Of a stretch of 32,990 nt of DNA, positions 7,989 to 16,552 are shown in pieces. Each line of letters starts with the position of its first letter. Within the stretch, counting starts at the first letter, position 1. The DNA is from Clostridia bacterium (GTDB taxonomy: Bacteria; Bacillota; Clostridia; DSM-8532): NCBI GenBank assembly GCA_020047785.1, contig JAIFNI010000287.1, positions 1 through 32,990 on the forward strand. Direction: 5' to 3'. A program made the translations under genes and the position numbers. The notes below the pieces were generated by a model that was not told where the DNA came from, did not search any database, and was given only the letters and a program-made list of their open reading frames with translations.

Positions 7989-8018
7989 TTGACTTTAATT
8001 CGGAAACAAGGATAAAAT
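7989..8018 (+). promoter_or_regulatory. Probable promoter of the regulator at 8135
   Basis: TTGACT (7989-7994), an 18-bp spacer and TAAAAT (8013-8018) fit a sigma-A promoter. Transcription would start near 8025, so the mRNA leader consists almost entirely of the CAGAGT hexamer array. No equally good promoter was found for tnaA on the other strand in this 247-bp gap. Confidence 0.5.
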
Positions 8019-8031
8019 CATGATATTCCAT

Positions 8032-8115
8032 CAGAATCAGAGTCAGAGTCAGAGTCAGAATCAGAGTCAGAATCAGAGTAAAAGTCAGAGTCAAAGTCCG
8101 AAACAGAGTCAGAGA
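8032..8115 (+). repeat. CAGAGT hexamer array (about 14 units) in the 5' leader
   Basis: Fourteen consecutive hexamers lie between the promoter and the ribosome binding site (TTTGGAGG). Most are CAGAGT or CAGAAT, with decayed units AAAAGT, CAAAGT, CCGAAA and CAGAGA toward the 3' side. The transcribed strand is purine-rich and poor in self-complementarity. Copy number is expected to be unstable by slippage. Confidence 0.95.
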
Positions 8116-8134
8116 CATAACCTTTGGAGGTTCC

Positions 8135-9496
8135 ATGAGACTGCTTATCATCGGGCATCACCGCATGACAAATCTTGTACGGGTCAGTCTGAAGCGGTTG
8201 CTGCCTGCGATTGAAACCGAAGTGCTTCTGTTGGAGACTGAAGACGCCGCATCAATCAAGGAACGCTTTCGGCAGATGGAGATACGTTTCGACGGCGTTC
8301 TCTTCACGGGCAGAACGCCATACGAACTGCTCAATGGCGCCGTAATTTCGCAGCGGCCATGGTCGTATATCCGGCGCGATGCGGCACAATTGCTTGCCGC
8401 ACTCCTGAAGGCCGGTCGTCTGAACGGCTGGGATCCCGCGCGTGTCAGCATTGATTCCTATGCGCCTGAAGAAGTCAGCGCACTCTGCCGCGAGACAGGA
8501 ATTCCCGTTGATAGTCCCATCACTTATTCCGGAGCGGGTTACCGGGAAGGATTTCTTGATGATCTTACGCGTTTCCATCGGCGAAATGTAGCCTCAGGTC
8601 GCGCGCAGTTCTGCATAACCGGTATATCGAGCGTCTTTGAAGCACTTCAGGCACAAGGCGTGCCTGTGCTTATCCTGGACCCGACGGATGAATCTGTGCG
8701 CGATGCCCTGCATGTGCTTGAACTCAAACGTGAATCCCGGCTGGCGGAGGATCGGCAAATCGTCGTGTTGGCCGTCGAACGGGACCTTCCGGATGAACAT
8801 GCATTGATCCGGGAAAACGAATACCAGATGGCCCTTGAATCGATGGATATTTCCAAGGAGGTCTACCTTTTCGCGCAAAGGGTGCAGGCCGCGGTTGTTG
8901 AAAGGGAGTTGGGTCGGTTCCTGTTGTTTACCACGAAGAATCGGGTGGAGCTGGAAACGGACGGATTTCAATCCTTTTCCCTGCTTCGGGACAAGATTGG
9001 CGTGCGGTTCGGCAGCTTCAGCATCGGTGCGGGATATGGAGAAACAGCCAGAGAAGCGAAATACAACGCGAACCTCGGTCTGCTGAAGGCAAGACGGGCT
9101 GGGGGAGGATGCGCCTTTCTTGTGAAGAGTCCACAGGATATCCGATCCATTGCGTCCTCCCAACCAGAAGACACGTCGGCAAATGCGGCAGGCCAAATTG
9201 ACGGCATCTTTCAAGTGGCGGCTGAAAAGGCATGTGTCAGTCTGAACACCATCATGAAATTGCAGGGACTGATGGATTTTGAACGTCGAAACACCTTTAC
9301 TTCAGCGGAATTGGCCTCCTTGTGCCATATGACGCCACGAAGTGCGAACAGGCTACTTGAAAAATTACTGGAAGCTGGTTACGCACAGATTGTCGGAAGC
9401 AGTGCGCAGACAAAGGCCGGACGACCCTCGAGGGTCGTCCGGCTGACGTTTCGCAAGGAAGAAGCAAATCTGTTTTCAGACCTTGGCAAGGAATAA
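8135..9496 (+). CDS. Multidomain transcriptional regulator with degenerate cyclase/GGDEF-like domain
   Basis: A 453-residue soluble protein with a strong TTTGGAGG ribosome site. The N-terminus (about 1-200) reads MRLLIIGHHRM and FDGVLFTGRTPYELL, resembling the two-lobed PrpR-N type sensor fold. The middle (about 245-345) ends in FGSFSIGAGYGETAREAKYN followed by LGLLKARRAGGG. This looks like the second half of a GGDEF or GTP-cyclohydrolase-III-type palm domain, but without a GGDEF signature, so probably a nucleotide or ligand sensor. The C-terminus (about 375-450) is a winged helix: FTSAELASLCHMTPRSANRLLEKL, then a wing with KAGRPSRVVRLTF. The architecture is seen in some Firmicute regulators, but I do not know its ligand. 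Divergence from tnaA suggests it controls indole production. A 28-bp perfect palindrome falls in its wing-coding region. Confidence 0.6.
   Translation: MRLLIIGHHRMTNLVRVSLKRLLPAIETEVLLLETEDAASIKERFRQMEIRFDGVLFTGRTPYELLNGAVISQRPWSYIRRDAAQLLAALLKAGRLNGWDPARVSIDSYAPEEVSALCRETGIPVDSPITYSGAGYREGFLDDLTRFHRRNVASGRAQFCITGISSVFEALQAQGVPVLILDPTDESVRDALHVLELKRESRLAEDRQIVVLAVERDLPDEHALIRENEYQMALESMDISKEVYLFAQRVQAAVVERELGRFLLFTTKNRVELETDGFQSFSLLRDKIGVRFGSFSIGAGYGETAREAKYNANLGLLKARRAGGGCAFLVKSPQDIRSIASSQPEDTSANAAGQIDGIFQVAAEKACVSLNTIMKLQGLMDFERRNTFTSAELASLCHMTPRSANRLLEKLLEAGYAQIVGSSAQTKAGRPSRVVRLTFRKEEANLFSDLGKE
9416..9443. repeat. 28-bp perfect palindrome inside the regulator coding sequence
   Basis: Positions 9416-9443 read identically on both strands: 14-bp arms without a spacer, left arm GCCGGACGACCCTC. 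They encode AGRPSRVVR of the winged-helix wing. There is no T-run after it, so it is not a standard terminator. A cruciform or mRNA hairpin is possible. Confidence 0.97.
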
Positions 9497-11491
9497 TTAT
9501 GTCTGGAAGCGTCGGGTGAGTTCCGACAGTTCCTGGGCCATGACGGAAAGTTGGCGGCTGGAATCGGACATCTCCCGGATCGAGGCGCCCTGCACCTGAA
9601 CCGAAGAAGAGGCTTCTTCGGTTCAGGCTGCGTTTTCCTCCGCAATCGCTAGCATGCCCTGCATGACATCCATGATCTCATCCTTGCTCTTTTTCAACTG
9701 ACGGTTTTCCAAATTGACCGCTCGAATCCGGGAAATGGAATTTGATACATCTTCGCCGATGTGGCGGAAGGTCTCCTCCGTTTTCTTCACACTGTCGAGC
9801 TGCAAAGCCACTTGTCCGGTGACTTCCTCCGAAACACGGACCGAGACCATGGAATGGCCGGACAATTCCTTCACCATGTCGTCGATGGTCTTGGTGGCAT
9901 TCGCCGATTGCTCCGCCAGCTTCCTGATTTCTTCGGCCACGACTGCGAACCCACGGCCTTGTTCACCCGCCCGTGCCGCTTCGATTGCAGCATTGAGCGC
10001 CAGCAGGTTCGTTTGTTCCGCGATGGCGCTGATCAGGTCGCTTGCTTCGCTGATTCTTGTAACGCTGGCATTGGTGCTCCGCGTGACTTCCCCAATCCGA
10101 CGGACGCCGGAAGCGGAGGATTCAGCTGTTCCACGAAGCGCATCAACCGCTCCGAGACCGTCCTGAATGCGCTTCTGCATGCTGTCGGCGGACTTGTCCA
10201 GTTCATCCAGACGAGTCACGTTTGCTTCAATGATGCTCCCCATGTGGGTGGCACCGTTCACACCGGTTTCCGTGGTATGCGCCTGATCGGTCGCACCGGC
10301 GGCAATATCTGATATGGTTCTGGAAATCCCGTCGGAAACACCGAGGATTTGGTCGGACGTAGCCGTAAGTTCTTCCGAAGAGGCAGCCACATGTTCCGCC
10401 AGATCCGCAATGGTGCCGACAAGATCCCTGAATTTCCCGGACATGCGGTTGAACGCTTCCGCCAGCCGTCCGAGTTCATCCTTGCGTTTCAGAAAGGAAG
10501 CCGGGACATCCATGCGAAGATCGCCTTCCGCCAGAACAAGTGCATGGGCTGTCGCTGCCTGAATGGGTTTCGCAATGCCGATTCCGACCGGGATCGAAAT
10601 GCCGATCGCAAGAACAAGCAGGATGAGAGAGGCGATGATGACAGCCAGACGCGTGGCATTCACACCGTAAAATGCTTCATCTCTTGTCAGGGTTACGCAG
10701 ATGCCCCAGGTGGTCCCTTTGATCGGGGCGTATCCCATCAGGTTGTCAACGTCCTGAAACCAATACTCCGCAAATCCGGATTTGCCTGCAAGCATCGCTT
10801 CCACAGCAGTTTGAAAATTCAGGAGCTTCGGGTCCTTCTTGAATTCCTCGACAAGATTGAACTGTTCCTTGACTAGTTTTGTATCCTTGTGCGCCTGAAC
10901 GATTCCCAGGGAGGAAAGAATGAAAGAGAAACTGGTACCGCCCATATTCACATCAGAGATGGCCTCGCTCAGATAGGCCGCATCCCGGGTGGCGCCCATG
11001 ACACCGACTAGCTCTCCCTTGTACTTCACGGGAACGGCAAAAGCCACAACAATGGAACCATCGGTCTTGCTGGCAATCGTATCGGACATGTTGGGGGTGC
11101 CGGCCAATGCCTTCTTGAAGTAGGTACGGTCACCCAGATTTTTCGAGGAACCATCGCTGTATAGCGCCGTACCGTCCGGGCGGATGAAAAAGACCCGGAC
11201 ATATCCGTTTCTCTCCAGTTCCTCCTGCATGGCGGCGGCGCGGTCTTCATCCGGGTTATCCGGATTGGACACACGCGTTCTCCCGGCGATCTGCTCCATG
11301 ATTTTCAATTCCTTGTCGATGATTTCCTGAACAATGCGTCCGCCATCCTTCGCCTTGTTTTCCAGACTGAGGTTCAATGTGTCCGACATCGCCTCACCGG
11401 CTACGTAGGTGGAAGCTGTTCCGAGCAGCAGGCATACGAACAGAATCAATCCACCGAAGATTAGGATGAGTTTCGTGCGAAGTGAACGCAT
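9497..11491 (-). pseudogene. Methyl-accepting chemotaxis protein with in-frame premature stop
   Basis: The ATG at 11491 follows GGGGGG by 7 nt. The protein has a first transmembrane helix (about 10-30), an extracellular Cache-type ligand domain (about 35-275), a second helix (about 280-305), a HAMP linker and a cytoplasmic signalling hairpin. The hairpin tip is conserved: [20 protein letters not shown] and [16 protein letters not shown]. Translation stops at a TGA (9625-9623) after LAIAEENAA. The same frame continues for 41 codons in perfect MCP style (TEEASSSVQ..., ending SELTRRFQT) to a TAA at 9499-9497. Relatives have Ser at the TGA position, so one C-to-G change in a TCA codon explains it. 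The shortened 622-residue product lacks only the last membrane-proximal helix of the return arm and might be partly functional. Ligand unknown. Confidence 0.85.
9595..9627. repeat. 14-bp-arm perfect hairpin containing the chemoreceptor stop codon
   Basis: CCTGAACCGAAGAA (9595-9608) and TTCTTCGGTTCAGG (9614-9627) are perfect inverted repeats around a 5-nt loop. The minus-strand TGA (9625-9623) lies inside one arm. Restoring the expected TCA would break exactly one pair. No U-tract follows, so a simple terminator role is unlikely. Confidence 0.95.
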
Positions 11492-11585
11492 GATGGTTCC
11501 CCCCAAATTTTGATTTTGACACGGACTACAGATTATGACTTACCATAAAATGCAAGCGGTCAAACAAAAAAGGAGGCGTGTCGGT

Positions 11586-11636
11586 CAGTCCTGTGTCCGG
11601 CTCAATCCTGTGTTCGGCTCAATACTGTGTCCTGCT
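11586..11636 (-). repeat. 17-bp tandem triplication across the 3' end of the glycyl radical enzyme gene
   Basis: Three exact-period units lie on the plus strand at 11586, 11603 and 11620: CAGTCCTGTGTCCGGCT, CAATCCTGTGTTCGGCT and CAATACTGTGTCCTGCT. The last encodes the enzyme's final residues (SRTQ); the stop TGA (11621-11619) straddles the unit border, and each unit repeats a TGA-like end (TTGAGCC or CTGACC). Confidence 0.92.
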
Positions 11637-13687
11637 GAGAATCTCCCGCTGTACGTTTTTTTCAAGGTCCACAAAGCGCGCGCTGAAGCCACCGACTCTG
11701 ACGAACAGATGACCGTATTTCTCAGGTTTTTCCACGGCGCGTGCCAGGTCCTCCCGGTTTACGACAGAAATCATGGCTTGCGTTCCGCCGTTGGCGAAAT
11801 AGGCGCCGACAATCTGCCGGACGAGGGACACGCCGTTTCGGAACAGGTCCGGCGACATCATGATGTTTTGGACCGCGCCGGCGTGGATGCGCGGATCCAG
11901 CTTGACGAGCGAGTTCAGCATGGCCGTCAATCCCATCCTGTCTGTGCCGTTCCATGGATTGTTCGCGTTGGCCATTGGCTCGCCTGCATGGCGGCCATCC
12001 GGGGATGCGGCTGTTTTCATACCCAGGATTGTGTTGGCGCTGTTGTTGATGACCACGACGAGATAGGAATGGAGCCCGACACGTACCGCTTCGTCTCTTG
12101 CTGCGTGGCATACCTGTTCATGTACGCGCATGGCCATCCGATCCGCTTCGGGATGGTCGTTGCCGTATTTCGGAAGAGCCAGCAGAAGACGCTGCAGGTC
12201 CGGACATCCGGCATAATCCGCGTCAAGCGCCGACATCAGGCGTCCGTGCTCCACCTGAGGCAGATCGAACAGTGTTTTTTTTACCGCAAGCAAGCTGTTC
12301 GCGGCATTGATGTTTCCATAGGTCTCGATTGTTCCGCCCAGGTAACGGACACCGCCCGTAAAAAGAGGCAAACCGCGGGAAATGCAATCATCATACAGCA
12401 GGCTCAGAAAAAGGAAAGGAGCGGTCCGTCCGACAACCTCGTACTCGATCTTCTCCTGTTCGGCCAACGCTGCGACAAAGTAGGATACCTGCCGGGCATA
12501 GGCGTCAAAAAAATCGTCGAAGGATGTGAATGAAGCAAGTTCACCGGTCTCCAGGCCGATTTGTCTGCCGGTCAGGGCATCCCGTCCATTTCTCAGGGTG
12601 ATTTCGACTGCCTTCAACAGGTTGATGACTCCGCTCGGTGTGCCGAAACTCCTATGGTCGATGACATATTCCCCGCAACCGAATGGAAGGTACTGAACAG
12701 CCTCCTCCATGGGAAGCCGGAAGGCATTTTGCACTGCCTCGATGTTGACATCATCGTTGTACAGCATCGGAAAGGTCCTGCCTTCCGCGATCACGGAGAG
12801 TGCCTTTTCCATCAGGGATTCATCCATGCCCGCATGCCATCGGAGCGTCAGCTGCGGGTCGGAACCCGGAACAAGCCGGGTCGCCTCCATGGCCAGCAGC
12901 GCGAATGCGTCGGCATTCCGTTCATTTCTGCGCCCGCGCCCGCCCAGAATGATTCTGCCGTTCCATGTGGTGTTCCTTTCGGCGATCAGTCGCCAGAAGG
13001 AGGTGACCATATCCTGCGCTTCCGCTGCTGTGAGACGTTCTTCTTCGAGGTCCCGGGCAAGGTAATCTCCAAGGCAGACATCCATCCGTCCATAGTTCAT
13101 GCTGCCGCTGAGAAGGGCATAGAGCCAGATCAGCTGGATGGCTTCCCTCAGGGTTTGCGGTGTACCCGTCGCGATGTTTCCCAGTGCTGTCGCGACAGCA
13201 TGCAGTCGGGAGCGGGTTTCTGCAGGGAGCAGGATGTTCCCGGCCAGCGCGAGGGATTCATCCGCATAACGTTGACAGACTTCGGACAGCAGATCGAGGG
13301 CGGCCAATGTGCCGGAAAGAAACGTTTCATCAGGGCTTGCTTCCGAGTGGCCCGCACCTTGAAACTGGTTTGCTCGGTTCGCCAGAAGTCAAGCATTTCA
13401 AGGATTTCCTTTTCGCCGGGACCCGTGTCTCCCTGAAGTGCCAGATCACGTCGGACCTCCTCCTCATTGCAGTAATAGCCGAGTCCGCCCGGCTCCGGAC
13501 TGAATCCGACAGGGCTCATGCGGATGCGGCCCGCGAACCCGTCTGTTTCCCGGATCGGCAGCAGGACATGCGGGAGCATTTCCGCCAGGCAGCGAGCTTC
13601 GCGAACGGCGGCAGGTTCACCGGCGCACGCCTGATAAACCCGGGTAAACTGGAGACTGTAACGAAGTGACTGCGCATGCTGGTTCAT
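11619..13687 (-). pseudogene. Pyruvate formate-lyase-like glycyl radical enzyme, frameshifted
   Basis: The true start is the ATG at 13687 after GGAGG (MNQHAQSLRYSLQF). The N-terminal frame reads to about KQALMKRF near 13320; the protein then continues in the -1 frame as FLSGTLAALDLLSEV to the stop at 11619. One lost A in the run around ATGAAAACG would explain the shift. Intact length would be about 689 residues, on the short side for the family. The thiyl-radical cysteine is in FGCGEYVID and the glycyl radical site is VRVGGFSARF near the C-terminus. These enzymes need a radical-SAM activase, and none is in this window. The single-Cys GCGE loop argues against true pyruvate formate-lyase and for an uncharacterised PFL-like lyase or dehydratase; substrate unknown. 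As sequenced it is split, but a sequencing error in the homopolymer is possible. Confidence 0.85.
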
Positions 13688-13725
13688 ATCGGATCCTCCG
13701 GTGGATTTGATTTTTCTTTTATATC

Positions 13726-13825
13726 CTGATTGTAGTTTCCACTGTGTATTCTGATTATAGTTTCCACTGTATATACTGATTTTAGTTTCTACCATATATT
13801 CTGATTTTTGTTTCCACTGATCAAT
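13726..13825. repeat. Four 25-bp tandem repeats between two divergent genes
   Basis: Units begin with CTGAT at 13726, 13751, 13776 and 13801, exactly 25 bp apart. Consensus halves are CTGATTNTAGTTTCC and ACTGTATATT. Divergence is mainly in the last two units. The array sits between the ribosome sites of the glycyl radical enzyme (minus) and the AraC gene (plus), a natural place for operators. On the minus strand a unit contains TATAAT, so it could also supply -10 elements. There are no spacers, so it is not CRISPR. Confidence 0.93.
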
Positions 13826-13977
13826 TTTTTGTATATGAATCACATTCCTATCCCGATGATACGACAGGAATCCATGGAATGCTTGTTCCTTTATTGCTGA
13901 AAATTGTGCTATATTGACATCATGGAATTCATCCGGATAAATTGGCGGACTGCTGGAAGCAAAGGAAAATCAGAAAG

Positions 13978-14413
13978 ATGGCCTTCACCCGTACGCGTGT
14001 GCTTCGTGCCCAAGACCTTTTGGATGAAGAAACAGATCTCTTCGACAACATGGTCACGCAAGCGGATTTCTCGTTCGGCACACATGCGCATGACTTTCAT
14101 GAATTGTTTCTGATTGTCCATGGCAGTGCCATGCATCATGTGAACGGAAACTGTCCGGTTGTCCGGAAAGAGCCTGGCCTATCTGTGCAGGGCGTTTCAG
14201 GCCGAACTGGGAAAAACCCCGACCGAGTTTGTGAACAGCCTTCGTTTGAATTATGCCGCAAACATGCTTGCCCAAAGCGATTCGGATGTGCTGACCATCT
14301 CAATGGATGCCGGGTTCGGGAACCTGAGCCACTTTCATCATCTGTTCAAGGCACAATACGGACAAACGCCCCGAACCTACAGGAACGAGCGTCGGAAACG
14401 GTTGCAGCATTAA
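13978..14413 (+). pseudogene. AraC-family regulator with internal out-of-frame deletion
   Basis: The ATG at 13978 follows AAAGGAAA and opens a cupin-type sensor domain with the signature FSFGTHAHDFHELFLIVHGS. After about 60 residues (VNGNCPV) the text jumps to the DNA-binding domain in another frame, beginning SGKSLAYLCRAFQAELGKTP at 14162 and ending QTPRTYRNERRKRLQH at 14413. The second HTH (LTISMDAGFGNLSHFHHLFK) is intact. A full AraC of this type has about 280-300 residues; roughly 400-450 bp are missing. The junction sequence, around GTCCGGTTGTCCGG, contains a short direct repeat, so a microhomology deletion is likely. It diverges from the glycyl radical enzyme gene and was probably its activator. 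Its stop overlaps the stop of the opposing gene (TTAA). Confidence 0.85.
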
Positions 14414-15117
14414 GCGGGGCAATGCACGGCGCGTGCCGTCGCCCCCAAATGGCTCATTGCGTCCGCTGTTGCCTTCGGATCGCAGCCCAGCAGCCGGATG
14501 CCTTTTTCAGCTGTGTGGCGGAACATCATCTCCATGTTGTTGTATTGCGGCTGTGACATGTTGACGGCATGAACGCCCGGCATGTCCGACACTTGTTCGA
14601 TGTAGTGGTCTCCCCGTCCGCAAAAGTGCATGGCACCGCCGCCGAAAGCATCATACAGACACTGGTCGTATGGCCGGACGAACTCGGTGAACATGGCGGG
14701 AGACAGATTCATCATGGAATCGTTCCGAATCATGATGTGTCCTTTTTGCAGCCATCCCCAGTGAACGGAGTGTGAGCCGGCCGGAGGCCAGATTTTCTGC
14801 CATTCCCGCAGAAACCGGATGTAGGTTTCCGTGACAAGTGACAGCAGTTCATGCATGAGTTCGGGTTCATCGACCAGCATCAGGAAGAGGTCACTGCCGG
14901 CCAGCAGTTCGCAGATGTCCATCGGGCCCTGCAAATCCGGATGGTAGACATGGACATGCCGTCCGATTTTTGGATACCTGTCGGAAATCTGCCGAAATCT
15001 CCGGCCGACTTCGAAAACCTGATTCCCGCATCTGAAAGCAGGTTGGTCCGTTCCGTGCAAAAACAGGAGAACTCCATACCTTGAGCGCTTCGTTACGGAT
15101 CGGTATGATGATTTCAT
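14410..15117 (-). pseudogene. Uroporphyrinogen decarboxylase-like methyltransferase family, 5'-truncated
   Basis: From about residue 25 of this frame the text is typical of the catabolic URO-D/methyltransferase family: FEVGRRFRQISDRYPKIG, HVHVYHPDLQGPMDICE, LREWQKIWPP, HWGWLQKGHIMIRNDS, MNLSPAMFTEFVRPYDQ, GGGAMHFCGRGDHYI and HAVNMSQPQYNNMEM. Family members have about 340-390 residues with a conserved N-terminal part that is missing here. Upstream of about 15045 the frame has no recognisable family sequence and soon runs into the promoter of the GH29 gene. The marked start (ATG at 15117) is arbitrary. Homologues act on methylated substrates or remain uncharacterised; heme synthesis is unlikely. 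It lies between two other broken genes and is probably a remnant. Confidence 0.75.
15081..15109 (+). promoter_or_regulatory. Candidate promoter of the GH29 gene
   Basis: TTGAGC (15081-15086), a 17-bp spacer and TATGAT (15104-15109) point toward the fucosidase start at 15176, leaving a leader of about 60 nt. Four and five of six consensus bases match. Confidence 0.45.
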
Positions 15118-15175
15118 GAGGGTCGTCCGGTGGTTTGCACGGGGATCCGTGACATCAAATAAGGGGGAAACGGAA

Positions 15176-16492
15176 ATGTTCGACAAGCTTTCCAAGAAGA
15201 ATTACGAGGCACAGGTCGCATCCACCAGGGATCAGCGCATGCAGTGGTGGCGCGATGCCCGGTTCGGCATGTTCATCCATTATGGCCTGTATACCCAGGT
15301 CGGCCGCAATGAATGGGTCATGACGCTGGAAAACATCCCGATCCCGGAATACGAGAAGATGGCGGAGAACTTCTGTCCCAAGCCTGGCGCTCCCCGTGAA
15401 TGGGCGGCTCTTGCGAAGAAGGCCGGCATGAAGTACATGGTCCTCACCACCCGCCATCATGAGGGGTTCAGTCTGTGGGATTCGCGGGTCAACCCCTACA
15501 ATTCCGTGAATTACGGGCCCAAGCGTGATATCGTGCGGGAATTCGTCGATGCCTGCCGGGAATTCGACCTGGGCATCGGCTTTTATTCCTCGCTCATGGA
15601 CTGGCATCATCCGGACGGCTGGCGCTGCGCCTTCGATACGGAAGCCCGCACGCGTTTCAACAAGTACATTCGGGATATGAACACCGAATTGCTGACCCAA
15701 TACGGCAAGATCGACATCCTCTGGTATGATGTGTCGCTTCCGATGGAAAACTGGGAGGGCTGGGATTCGCTCGAACTGAACCAACACATGCGGTCCCTGC
15801 AGCCAAACATCCTCATCAACGATCGCAGCCACCTGCCCGAGGATTTCGGAACCCCTGAGGAGCATATTACGGCAGCCGACCGGGACTGGGAGGCCTGCAT
15901 GACCTTCAACGGCATCAGCTGGGGCTATGTCGACAGCAAACAGGCTGTCCCGTACAGCTACAACGCCCAGCGCATCCTGAAAATGCTTTCCACCTGCACC
16001 AACGGCGGAGGAAACCTGCTTCTGAACATCGGACCCATGCCGGACGGCTCCGTTCCCGAGGAAGCCGTGGCACCGTTGACGGCTGTCGGCGAATGGCTGA
16101 AGGAAAATGGTCAGGCAGTCTATGGCAAGGTGAACAAGTGCAAGGGCTGGACCGACAGGCCGTTTGGCGGTAACGGGGTTTCCGAGGCCACTTCCAGGGG
16201 GAATTCCGTGTACCTTTGGAATTGGATTTGGCCGACCGGCGGAGAAATGGCCATCGGCGGCTATCTGAATGCGCCCAAAGCTGTTCGCCTGTTGAAGGAT
16301 GGAACCCCAATCGATTTCGAGCACAGGGGACACCGGATTCTGCTGAAAAATCTTCCGACGGCTGTACCGGATGCAAATGCCGGGGTCTCGGTCATCGAGA
16401 TGGAATTCGAAGATGCGCCGAAATACCTGTTTGCCAGCTACTATCCGCAGCTGCACGGCGGGACGGATATCACTGGCGGTAGCAGGCTGTAA
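15176..16492 (+). CDS. GH29 alpha-L-fucosidase
   Basis: A 438-residue cytoplasmic enzyme; the ATG at 15176 follows GGGGGAAA, better than the in-frame ATG at 15116. GH29 motifs are clear: WWRDARFGMFIHYGLYT near the start, LTTRHHEGFSLWDS with H94 and H95, and ILWYDVS with the likely retaining nucleophile D185. The region NGGGNLLLNIGPMPDGSVP is also a family hallmark. A C-terminal beta sandwich (about 335-430) completes it. The reaction removes terminal alpha-L-fucose from glycans. It heads the plus-strand glycan locus and has its own probable promoter; the GntR/LacI regulator follows after 278 bp. Linkage preference cannot be read from the sequence; the acid/base residue could not be assigned with confidence. 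Confidence 0.92.
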   Translation: MFDKLSKKNYEAQVASTRDQRMQWWRDARFGMFIHYGLYTQVGRNEWVMTLENIPIPEYEKMAENFCPKPGAPREWAALAKKAGMKYMVLTTRHHEGFSLWDSRVNPYNSVNYGPKRDIVREFVDACREFDLGIGFYSSLMDWHHPDGWRCAFDTEARTRFNKYIRDMNTELLTQYGKIDILWYDVSLPMENWEGWDSLELNQHMRSLQPNILINDRSHLPEDFGTPEEHITAADRDWEACMTFNGISWGYVDSKQAVPYSYNAQRILKMLSTCTNGGGNLLLNIGPMPDGSVPEEAVAPLTAVGEWLKENGQAVYGKVNKCKGWTDRPFGGNGVSEATSRGNSVYLWNWIWPTGGEMAIGGYLNAPKAVRLLKDGTPIDFEHRGHRILLKNLPTAVPDANAGVSVIEMEFEDAPKYLFASYYPQLHGGTDITGGSRL

Positions 16493-16552
16493 TCTGCCGG
16501 ACCGAATACCGATGAACGCAATGGAGTCTCCTGACTTGTGTACGTGTAGTAT

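Noticed and set aside
9595-9627. UGA followed by a stem-loop in the chemoreceptor, resembling a selenocysteine (SECIS) site
   Set aside because: The family has Ser at this position, the hairpin is a perfect stem without the bulged U, the UGA lies inside the stem, and no selenocysteine genes are in view. A nonsense mutation is simpler.
9623-11491. Alternative genetic code with TGA as a sense codon
   Set aside because: TGA ends many intact genes in the window (VTC, DUF4956, GH30, GH95, GH2), so it is a normal stop.
13726-13825. CRISPR-like direct repeats
   Set aside because: The 25-bp units are contiguous without spacers and have no cas genes nearby.
13685-13843. N-terminal extension of the glycyl radical enzyme through the 25-bp repeats
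   Set aside because: The upstream ATG at 13843 would translate the repeat array; the ATG at 13687 has a proper GGAGG site and fits the family start.
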